The notes under the pieces were generated by a model that had not been told where the DNA came from, made no database searches, and saw only the letters and a program-made list of their open reading frames with translations. From contig JAPLLP010000209.1 of NCBI GenBank assembly GCA_026387515.1, positions 7,379-13,869 of the forward strand: 6,491 nt of DNA, given 5' to 3'. This document shows positions 1-5,586 of this stretch, piece by piece. The translations under genes and the position numbers were made by a program. Within the stretch, counting starts at the first letter, position 1, and each line of letters opens with the position of its first letter. This DNA comes from Candidatus Omnitrophota bacterium. GTDB lineage: Bacteria > Omnitrophota > Koll11 > Gygaellales > Profunditerraquicolaceae.

Positions 1-528
1 ACCCCGGATAAAGTGAATATCGTTAAGGAAAACATGATCACTACTGCCACCGGAGCCAAGGGGCAGCCGAACCTGAACAAGGTTACTTTGGAGAAAGACG
101 TTACGGTCAAGATAAATTCCACCCCTGACCCAAAACAGGCCATGGATATGCTGGCCATGAACCAGATCATTATTACCTGTGACGGCCCCCTGGAGGTTGA
201 TTATCAGCATAACGTGGCTACTTTTAACAACAATGTTACCGCGGATAAAGGCGACGCCGTGATTTATTGCGACAGCATGGACATATACTTTAACAATACC
301 AAAGATAAGGGCGCGCCCAAGACAGATAAACCGCAAAGTACTGTTCTTTCCGGGAACAAGATCGATAAGATTCTGGCCAAGGGTAATGTCAAGATAGTCA
401 AGGGTCAGAATGTCTCTTTCAGCGATGAGGCGCTTTACACCGCCGTAGATCAAAAAATAGTCTTAAAAGGCAAACCAAAATTAGTGATTTATTCCACAAC
501 CGATTTCAAACAAGCCTTTGACAATTAA
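1..528 (+). CDS. lptA: LptA/OstA-like periplasmic LPS-transport protein, 5'-truncated
   Basis: The reading frame is open from base 1, so the gene starts upstream of the window; a GTG at 13 is in frame but has no ribosome-binding site and is not needed. The visible 175 residues have no signal peptide and are rich in short beta-strand-like repeats of the OstA/LptA jellyroll type: a segment around CDGPLEVDY, then ATFNNNV, a C-terminal AKGNVKIVKG strand pair, and a closing IVLKGKPKLVIY strand. In the family, LptA-type proteins form the periplasmic bridge that carries lipopolysaccharide from the inner-membrane LptBFG(C) complex to LptD in the outer membrane. The stretch before CDGPLEV (VTLEKDVTVKI) also looks like an OstA-type strand pair, so the full protein may hold more than one OstA unit or an LptC-like domain upstream; that is inference. 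lptB follows after 18 nt, which supports the assignment. Confidence 0.8.
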   Translation, partial: TPDKVNIVKENMITTATGAKGQPNLNKVTLEKDVTVKINSTPDPKQAMDMLAMNQIIITCDGPLEVDYQHNVATFNNNVTADKGDAVIYCDSMDIYFNNTKDKGAPKTDKPQSTVLSGNKIDKILAKGNVKIVKGQNVSFSDEALYTAVDQKIVLKGKPKLVIYSTTDFKQAFDN

Positions 529-532
529 TTTT

Positions 533-538
533 AAGGAG
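533..538 (+). promoter_or_regulatory. Ribosome-binding site of lptB
   Basis: AAGGAG sits 8 nt upstream of the lptB ATG at 547, just after the lptA stop. It fixes the lptB start and shows that the gene can be initiated independently of lptA translation. Confidence 0.75.
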
Positions 539-546
539 TAAGCTAG

Positions 547-1251
547 ATGCATTTATTGGAAATCCAGGGCCTGGCCAAGTCTTACGACGGAAGAGAGGTA
601 GTTAAGGGCGTAGATATGCTGGTCAAGCGCGGCGAGATCGTCGGGCTGCTCGGGCCTAACGGCGCGGGAAAGACCACCACATTTTATATGGTGGTAGGCA
701 TAATCCCTCCGAATCGCGGAAAAATAGTTTTTGACAACCAGGATATAACTAATTTTTCTATCCACCAGCGCGCGCGATTCGGCATCGGTTACCTTTCCCA
801 GGAGCCTTCAATATTCCGTAAATTGACCGTGGAAGAAAATATCAAGGCTATTCTTGAGACCCTGCCTTTACCTCGAAGCGAGAGGAAAAAGAGGCTGCAT
901 AGTTTGCTTGAGGAGTTGAATATCTCGCACCTGGCCAAGAACCGGGCCTATACCTTATCCGGGGAGATAACCCGGGCTCTGGTCACTAACCCGTCGTTCA
1001 TACTCCTGGATGAGCCTTTTTCCGGGATCGATCCGATCGTGGTCAGCGAGGCCCAGGAGATCATCAAAGAGTTAAAGGAAAAAGGATTGGGCATTTTACT
1101 TACGGATCACAACGTTCGGGAAACACTTTCTATTACTGATAGGGCTTATCTTATCGCTGAGGGCAAGATTCTTATTTCCGGCACTGCCCCGGAGTTGATT
1201 GATAACCCCCAAGCCCGGCAGATCTACCTGGGCGAGAAATTCAGAATGTAA
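547..1251 (+). CDS. lptB: LPS export ABC transporter ATPase LptB with a damaged signature motif
   Basis: This is the cytoplasmic ATPase that powers LPS extraction from the inner membrane with LptF and LptG. The protein has 234 residues; E. coli LptB has 241. Visible motifs: Walker A GPNGAGKT at 36-43 (K42); Q-loop YLSQEPSIF with Q85 and F90, the LptFG-coupling region; Walker B plus catalytic glutamate ILLDEP with E156; D-loop SGID at 159-162; switch histidine TDHNVRE with H188; and the LptB-specific C-terminal YLGEKFRM. The anomaly is the ABC signature. Where LptB proteins have LSGGERRRxEI followed by a small residue and RAL, this one reads LSGEITRAL at 137-145. Six residues are missing in frame, including the second glycine and the glutamate/arginine run. 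AAGGAG at 533-538 lies 8 nt before the ATG. The family assignment is certain; whether this copy is catalytically active is doubtful. Confidence 0.95.
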   Translation: MHLLEIQGLAKSYDGREVVKGVDMLVKRGEIVGLLGPNGAGKTTTFYMVVGIIPPNRGKIVFDNQDITNFSIHQRARFGIGYLSQEPSIFRKLTVEENIKAILETLPLPRSERKKRLHSLLEELNISHLAKNRAYTLSGEITRALVTNPSFILLDEPFSGIDPIVVSEAQEIIKELKEKGLGILLTDHNVRETLSITDRAYLIAEGKILISGTAPELIDNPQARQIYLGEKFRM

Positions 1252-1257
1252 GGGGAG
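1252..1257 (+). promoter_or_regulatory. Ribosome-binding site of tig
   Basis: GGGGAG ends 4 nt before the ATG at 1262 and directly follows the lptB stop. The spacing is short, but the site decides for the start at 1262 over the in-frame ATG at 1199, which has no such site and would overlap lptB by 53 nt. Confidence 0.6.
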
Positions 1258-1261
1258 AACT

Positions 1262-2137
1262 ATGAATACGCAGGTAAAGAACTTAGACAACGGCAAGAGA
1301 GAGATCGCTATTTCTCTTAGCGGTGAGAAGGTAAAGAATAAATTTGAAGAGGTGTTCAAGAAAATAGGGGAAAACGCCAAGGTTCCGGGTTTTCGCCCGG
1401 GCCATGCCCCGCGCGCTATGCTGGAGAAGAATTTTTCCGGACAGGCGCACGATCAGGTCCTGAAAGAATTGATCCCGGATATCTATGATGAAGCGGTTAA
1501 GAAAGAAGGCCTTGACGTGGTTGACCTGCCTGAGATTACCGAGGTTAAGCTTGACCGCGAGAACATTTCTTTTAAGGCAACCGTAGATGTGCGCCCGGAA
1601 ATTCCGGTCAAGCCTTATAAAGGGATCAAGGTAAATTTTAAAAATATAGAAGTAACTCCCGACGAGATAAAACGTTCCATAGATTCCATAAAAGAATCGC
1701 ATAAATTTACCGCGGTGGATGATGACCTGGCCAAGTGCCTGGGATACCCGAGCCTGGCAGAACTGGAGAAGATCGTAGAAAAACAGATCTTCTTAGAGAA
1801 ATCAAATGCCGAGAGGCAGAAGGTTGATAATGAAATTATCGAAGCCATCACCAGGGACCTGCATTTTAAGCTGCCTAAGTCAATCGTGAATCGACAGCTG
1901 GAAGATATGGTCAGAAAGACAAAGGTGGATCTTGCCTTAAAGGGATTACCGAGAGAAGCTATTGATAAAGAGGATAAAAGTATCTCGGAGAAGCTGTTGC
2001 CTGAGGCCGAGAAACAGGTTAGGGTGTATCTGGTATTGGCCGAGATCGCCAAGAAAGAAAATATACCCCAGGATGAACATATGCCGAGCAAGGTAATGGA
2101 ATTATTGTTAAAAGAAGCGTCCTGGCAGCAGGCATAA
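1262..2137 (+). CDS. tig: Trigger factor, short form lacking the PPIase domain
   Basis: Trigger factor binds the ribosome near the exit tunnel and shields nascent chains. The N-terminal ribosome-binding domain spans about residues 1-112 and carries the signature VPGFRPGHAP at 41-50 (the FRK loop of E. coli is FRP here). A linker strand region follows to about 150. The text then passes directly from SHKFTAV (146-152) to DDDLAKCLGYPSLAELEK, which in normal trigger factors begins the C-terminal domain after the FKBP-type PPIase domain; that domain of roughly 90-100 residues is absent. The helical C-terminal domain (153-291) is also shorter than usual, running from EIAKKENI almost directly into a final helix, VMELLLKEASW. 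Total length is 291 residues against about 430 in E. coli. The start is the ATG at 1262, preceded by GGAG. An in-frame upstream ATG at 1199 would lie deep inside lptB and adds an unrelated peptide. The gene begins 10 nt after lptB. Confidence 0.9.
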   Translation: MNTQVKNLDNGKREIAISLSGEKVKNKFEEVFKKIGENAKVPGFRPGHAPRAMLEKNFSGQAHDQVLKELIPDIYDEAVKKEGLDVVDLPEITEVKLDRENISFKATVDVRPEIPVKPYKGIKVNFKNIEVTPDEIKRSIDSIKESHKFTAVDDDLAKCLGYPSLAELEKIVEKQIFLEKSNAERQKVDNEIIEAITRDLHFKLPKSIVNRQLEDMVRKTKVDLALKGLPREAIDKEDKSISEKLLPEAEKQVRVYLVLAEIAKKENIPQDEHMPSKVMELLLKEASWQQA

Positions 2138-2148
2138 AATTAATAAGT

Positions 2149-2184
2149 CACCCGGCCCTATCGGATGGGCCGGTGTTCGCTACT
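2149..2184 (-). repeat. REP-like palindrome, unit 1 (GTAG-CGAA-hairpin on the minus strand)
   Basis: The left arm CACCCGGCCC (2149-2158) pairs with GGGCCGGTG (2167-2175) around an 8-nt loop, giving 9 base pairs with one bulged C. It is followed by TTCGCTACT at 2176-2184. On the minus strand this reads AGTAGCGAA followed by the hairpin. A GTAG tetranucleotide at the foot of an imperfect palindrome is the known layout of REP elements bound by RAYT transposases; the REP assignment is inference. The adjacent unit at 2189 repeats the same plan with a period of 40 nt. Confidence 0.7.
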
Positions 2185-2188
2185 TTTA

Positions 2189-2227
2189 CACCCCGCGCTA
2201 ATAGGATTTGCGCGGGTGTTCGCTACT
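2189..2227 (-). repeat. REP-like palindrome, unit 2 (GTAG-CGAA-hairpin on the minus strand)
   Basis: The left arm CACCCCGCGC (2189-2198) pairs with GCGCGGGTG (2210-2218), again 9 base pairs with one bulged C in the equivalent place. The 11-nt loop can add an AAT/ATT mini-stem. The tail TTCGCTACT (2219-2227) is identical to that of unit 1. Aligned to unit 1, two stem positions are swapped on both sides (G-C to C-G and C-G to G-C), so pairing is kept although the sequence differs. The unit ends 3 nt before the clpP ribosome-binding site and so lies in the likely clpP leader. Confidence 0.7.
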
Positions 2228-2230
2228 GCG

Positions 2231-2237
2231 AAGGAGG
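2231..2237 (+). promoter_or_regulatory. Ribosome-binding site of clpP
   Basis: AAGGAGG lies 5 nt before the ATG at 2243 and immediately after the second REP-like hairpin. It selects the start at 2243 rather than the in-frame ATG at 2165, which falls in the arm of the first hairpin. Its closeness to the hairpins means that their folding in mRNA could affect ribosome access; that is inference. Confidence 0.8.
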
Positions 2238-2242
2238 TAGAT

Positions 2243-2851
2243 ATGGATATAAGATGTCAAACCCTGGTTCCCATGGTAATAGAACAGACCTCGCGAGGTT
2301 ATGAGCGTGCCTACGATATCTATTCGCGCCTCTTAAAGGACCGGATTGTTTTTATCGGGACACCCATCGATGATATGGTCGCCAATCTTATTATCGCGCA
2401 GCTATTGTTCTTGCAGATGGAGGACGTTACTAAGGATATCAATGTATATATAAATTCACCGGGCGGTTCGGTGACTGCGGGACTAGCTATTTATGATACG
2501 ATGCGTTTTGTTAAACCCGATGTTGCTACTTATTGCGTAGGCCAGGCTGCCAGCATGGGGGCGATACTTTTGTGCGCCGGCACCAAAGGGAAACGTCACG
2601 CCCTTCCTAATTCCCGGGTTATGATCCATCAGCCCTGGGGAGGCGTGCAAGGACAGGCAGAGGATATCTCAAGGCAGGCCAGAGAGATTTTAAAGATGCG
2701 CGATAGAATTAACGAGTTATTAGCAGCTCATACCGGGCAACCCTTAGACAAGGTCCAAAAGGATACTGATAGGGATTTTTTTATGTCCGCAGAGGAGGCC
2801 AAGGATTACGGTTTGCTCGACGAGGTAATTCAGGCTACTCAGAAGAAATAA
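2243..2851 (+). CDS. clpP: ATP-dependent Clp protease proteolytic subunit ClpP
   Basis: ClpP is the serine peptidase that forms a 14-subunit barrel and degrades proteins unfolded by ClpX or ClpA/C. With the ATG at 2243 the protein has 202 residues, normal for the family. It starts with the typical [12 protein letters not shown] processing region. The catalytic triad is complete: S104 in GQAASMGA, H129 in MIHQPWGG and D178 in TDRDFFM. The oxyanion-region glycines ([10 protein letters not shown], 71-80) and the handle helix region with GQAEDI are present. One small oddity: [16 protein letters not shown] appears to hold one residue more (Y20) than the usual TSRGER. clpP follows tig, a common bacterial order, but the usual next gene, clpX, is missing and an aminotransferase gene stands in its place. 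The 105-nt leader with two hairpins is the widest gap in the window. Confidence 0.97.
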   Translation: MDIRCQTLVPMVIEQTSRGYERAYDIYSRLLKDRIVFIGTPIDDMVANLIIAQLLFLQMEDVTKDINVYINSPGGSVTAGLAIYDTMRFVKPDVATYCVGQAASMGAILLCAGTKGKRHALPNSRVMIHQPWGGVQGQAEDISRQAREILKMRDRINELLAAHTGQPLDKVQKDTDRDFFMSAEEAKDYGLLDEVIQATQKK

Positions 2852-2863
2852 GGAGAACAAGCC

Positions 2864-4003
2864 ATGCGTAAGAATTATCTATTGACCCCAGGTCCTACGC
2901 CTATTCCGCCCCAGGTTTCACAGGAAGAGGCAAAACCGATCATCCATCATCGCACTCCTCAATTCCAGGCGGTGATAAAAGAGGTCAGCGAAGGTTTAAA
3001 ATATGTTTTTCAGACCGGATCAAGCGTCTATATCCTGGCTTCATCAGGGACAGGCGCCATGGAGGCGGCAGTGGTGAACCTGCTTTCTCCCGGCGATACT
3101 GTTATTACCGTGGAGGGTGGAAAATTCGGGGAACGCTGGACCGAGATATGTCAGGCCTATGGTATAACTGCGGATGTCATCAAGGTAGAATGGGGCAAGG
3201 CGGTTGATCCTAAAGAGATAGAGAAGAGGCTTAAAAATAATTCTAAGATCAAGGCGGTATTTACTACTCTCTGCGAGACTTCTACCGGAGTAACCAATGA
3301 TATCCAGGCTATCGGGGCGGTAATAAAGAATACGGGCGCGGTATTAGTCGTTGACGCTATAAGCGGCCTGGGAGCTGTTGATCTAAAAATCGATGCCTGG
3401 GGAGTGGATGTATGCGTTTCCGGTTCGCAAAAAGGCTTAATGCTGCCTCCGGGGTTGGCATTTATTTCCATAAGCGCCAAAGCCTGGAAGCTGGTTGAAG
3501 CGGCAAAATGCCCCAGGTATTATTTTGATATGAAGGAGGCTAAGAAGGCACTTGAAAAAACCGACACCCCTTATACCCCGGCGATATCTTTGATCATTGC
3601 TTTGGCAGAGAGTTTAAGGATGATGAAGCAGGATGGCCTGGAAAACGTATTTGCCCGTCATCGCAAAATGGCCGATGCCACCAGGTGCGCGATGAAGGCT
3701 TTAGGGTTAGAGCTTCTTTTTGCGCCCACTGCAGCCTCGGATGTGGTAACGGCAGTAAAAGTCCCGGCCGGGTTAGACGGCGAAAAGCTGGTTAAGACTA
3801 TGCGTGACAACTACGGGGTTACTTTTGCCGGAGGGCAGGCAGAGCTTAAGGGTAAGGTTTTTCGTATGGCCCATATGGGTTTTATTGAAGAATTTGATAT
3901 TATCGTCGGGATATCGTGCCTGGAAAAAGTCCTAAAACAGATGGGCTATAAATTCGAATTGGGCGCAGGTGTCAAGGCCGCAGAGGAGGTATTTTTAAAA
4001 TGA
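2864..4003 (+). CDS. Class V PLP-dependent aminotransferase, likely serving as phosphoserine aminotransferase
   Basis: A fold-type I PLP enzyme of the alanine/serine-glyoxylate aminotransferase branch of class V, 379 residues. Visible features: N-terminal substrate-loop motif LTPGPTPIPP (6-16) with HHRTPQF downstream; SSGTGAMEAA at 60-69, the phosphate-binding turn; CETSTGV at 137-143; VVDAISG with D164, which pairs with the PLP ring nitrogen; SGSQKGLMLPPG with K190, the Schiff-base lysine; and a C-terminal FRMAHMGF with R334, the likely carboxylate-binding arginine. The next gene is serA, overlapping by ATGA. SerA makes 3-phosphohydroxypyruvate, so this enzyme most plausibly transaminates that product to O-phosphoserine in place of a canonical SerC. 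Alanine- or serine-glyoxylate transamination remains possible, since the motifs alone do not fix the substrate. AAGGAG at 2850-2855 overlaps the clpP stop, 8 nt before the ATG. Confidence 0.9.
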   Translation: MRKNYLLTPGPTPIPPQVSQEEAKPIIHHRTPQFQAVIKEVSEGLKYVFQTGSSVYILASSGTGAMEAAVVNLLSPGDTVITVEGGKFGERWTEICQAYGITADVIKVEWGKAVDPKEIEKRLKNNSKIKAVFTTLCETSTGVTNDIQAIGAVIKNTGAVLVVDAISGLGAVDLKIDAWGVDVCVSGSQKGLMLPPGLAFISISAKAWKLVEAAKCPRYYFDMKEAKKALEKTDTPYTPAISLIIALAESLRMMKQDGLENVFARHRKMADATRCAMKALGLELLFAPTAASDVVTAVKVPAGLDGEKLVKTMRDNYGVTFAGGQAELKGKVFRMAHMGFIEEFDIIVGISCLEKVLKQMGYKFELGAGVKAAEEVFLK

Positions 4004-5586
4004 GCAGAATACTGGTTAGTGATCCTCTGTCTGAAGAGGGCTTAAAGATCCTCAGGGAGGTAAAAGAGTTTGAGGTAGAAGTCCAGACCGAATTAAAACC
4101 GGAAGCGCTTAAACAGATAATCAAGGATTACGATGCGCTTATCGTCAGGAGCGCTACAAAGGTTACTAAAGATATCATCGAGTCTGCCGTAAAGCTTAAG
4201 GCCATCGGGAGGGCAGGGGTGGGATTGGATAATGTGGACCTCGATGCCGCCACTCAAAAAGGCATTATTGTCATGAATACACCGGCGGGAAACACTATTT
4301 CGACTGCCGAACATACCATGAGCATGATCTTGGCGCTTTCCCGCAATATAGCGCAGGCCAATGCCTCGACTAAAAAAGGAGAATGGAAGCGTTCTAAGTT
4401 TATGGGCGTTGAGCTGTATGGTAAGACGCTGGGGATCGTAGGATTGGGGCGTATCGGCACAGAAGTAGCCAAGCGCGCCGGGTCTTTTGGCATGAAGGTA
4501 TTGGCCTTTGACCCGTTTTTGTCCCGCGAGGCAGCAAAGAGCCTGGGTATCGAGGCAGTGGAATTAAAGGAGCTGTTTAGCCGCGCGGATTATATCACCG
4601 TGCACACCCCGCTTACCGATGAGACCAAACATATGATTTCTACCAATGAGTTTGCGCTGATGAAAAAAGGGGTGCGCCTGATAAATTGCGCCCGCGGCGG
4701 CATTATTGACGAGCTGGCGCTTATCAACGCGATAAAAGAGGGTAAGGTTGCGGGAGCGGCTATGGACGTCTTTGAGAAAGAGCCTATTGCCCCGGAGAGC
4801 GAACTTTTAAAATTGGATAATGTGGTGATTACCCCGCATCTAGGCGCCTCCACCGAAGAGGCTCAGGTGAATGTGGCCGTGGAAGTGGCGGAGATCGTCC
4901 GCGACTGCCTCCTGGGCCGCGGTATCCGTAATGCCGCGAATTATCCGTGCCTGGAGGCAGAGGTATGCCGCGTCTTGGAGCCCTATATCAATTTGTGTGA
5001 CAAAATGGGCAAGTTCGCCAGCCAATTGGCCGACGGAGGGTTCCAGCAGCTGAATATTACCTATAGCGGCGAGATAACCAAATACGACCTGAGCGCTTTG
5101 ACCATGGCTTTGGTAAAGGGCCTGCTTTCTCCGGCTTTAAAAGAGACGGTGAATTTTATTAACGCGGTACCTTTAGCCAAACAGCGCGGCATCAATATTA
5201 AAGAAGCTAAATCCTCCAAGGAAGAGGAATTTGTAAATATGGTCCAGGTTGAGATAAGCACAGACAAAGAGAAACGGCTTGTCTCAGGCACCCTCTCGGC
5301 GAATAAGCAGCCCAGGATCGTCAAGATCGACAACTACTATGTGGAGGTATCGCTTTTCGGAGAGATGCTGGTGATCAAGAACTGGGATAAACCCGGGCTT
5401 ATCGGCAACCTGGGGATGTTCTTCGGGAAAAATAATGTTAATATCGCCGCCATGAATTTTGGCCGAGAGCAGGCCGGAGGCGAATCCATCAGCATATTGA
5501 CCGTAGATAGCCCGATTACGTCTGAGATGTTGGCCAAGATTAAGAAAATAGAAAACGTATTAGAGGCGAGGACAATAAGGGTATGA
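4000..5586 (+). CDS. serA: D-3-phosphoglycerate dehydrogenase, long form with ASB and ACT domains
   Basis: Catalyses the NAD-dependent oxidation of 3-phosphoglycerate to 3-phosphohydroxypyruvate, the first step of serine synthesis in the cytoplasm. At 528 residues it is the long type, as in Mycobacterium and Bacillus. Residues about 1-100 and 285-315 form the substrate domain (GRAGVGLDNVD near 69-79). The Rossmann domain has GLGRIG at 148-153. The catalytic residues are visible: R232 in NCARGG, E261 in FEKEP and H280 in TPHLGAST. A regulatory ASB-like domain follows (about 320-450), then a C-terminal ACT domain (about 455-528) with NWDKPGLIGNLG, where serine usually binds for feedback inhibition. 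The ATG overlaps the aminotransferase stop by 4 nt; AGGAGG at 3984-3989 lies 10 nt upstream, inside the preceding gene. Translational coupling is likely. No motif appears broken. Confidence 0.97.
   Translation: MSRILVSDPLSEEGLKILREVKEFEVEVQTELKPEALKQIIKDYDALIVRSATKVTKDIIESAVKLKAIGRAGVGLDNVDLDAATQKGIIVMNTPAGNTISTAEHTMSMILALSRNIAQANASTKKGEWKRSKFMGVELYGKTLGIVGLGRIGTEVAKRAGSFGMKVLAFDPFLSREAAKSLGIEAVELKELFSRADYITVHTPLTDETKHMISTNEFALMKKGVRLINCARGGIIDELALINAIKEGKVAGAAMDVFEKEPIAPESELLKLDNVVITPHLGASTEEAQVNVAVEVAEIVRDCLLGRGIRNAANYPCLEAEVCRVLEPYINLCDKMGKFASQLADGGFQQLNITYSGEITKYDLSALTMALVKGLLSPALKETVNFINAVPLAKQRGINIKEAKSSKEEEFVNMVQVEISTDKEKRLVSGTLSANKQPRIVKIDNYYVEVSLFGEMLVIKNWDKPGLIGNLGMFFGKNNVNIAAMNFGREQAGGESISILTVDSPITSEMLAKIKKIENVLEARTIRV

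Noticed and set aside
13..15. GTG start for the first gene
   Set aside because: The frame is open to base 1, there is no ribosome site and no signal peptide follows, so the gene is better read as truncated by the window edge.
1199..1261. Longer trigger factor starting at the ATG at 1199
   Set aside because: It would overlap the conserved C-terminus of LptB, and the added residues do not resemble trigger factor; GGAG precedes the ATG at 1262.
1615..2091. Antisense open frame of 158 codons opposite tig
   Set aside because: The translation is serine- and phenylalanine-rich without recognisable motifs, as expected from the complement of a lysine/glutamate-rich gene.
2149..2187. Intrinsic terminator after tig
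   Set aside because: The stem is GC-rich but is followed by TTCGCTACTTTT; the four Ts start 9 nt after the stem, and the same unit repeats, which fits a REP-like element better.
2185..2204. Promoter with TTTACA and TAATAG upstream of clpP
   Set aside because: The two boxes are only 8 nt apart, and no -10-like hexamer lies at the expected 16-18 nt spacing.
2149..2227. Tiny CRISPR array
   Set aside because: There are only two units, adjacent, with different palindrome cores and no spacer of constant length, and no cas gene is nearby.
2165..2242. Longer clpP starting at the in-frame ATG at 2165
   Set aside because: The extra 26 residues would be encoded by the two hairpin repeats, have no ClpP similarity, and the ATG has no ribosome site, while AAGGAGG precedes the ATG at 2243.
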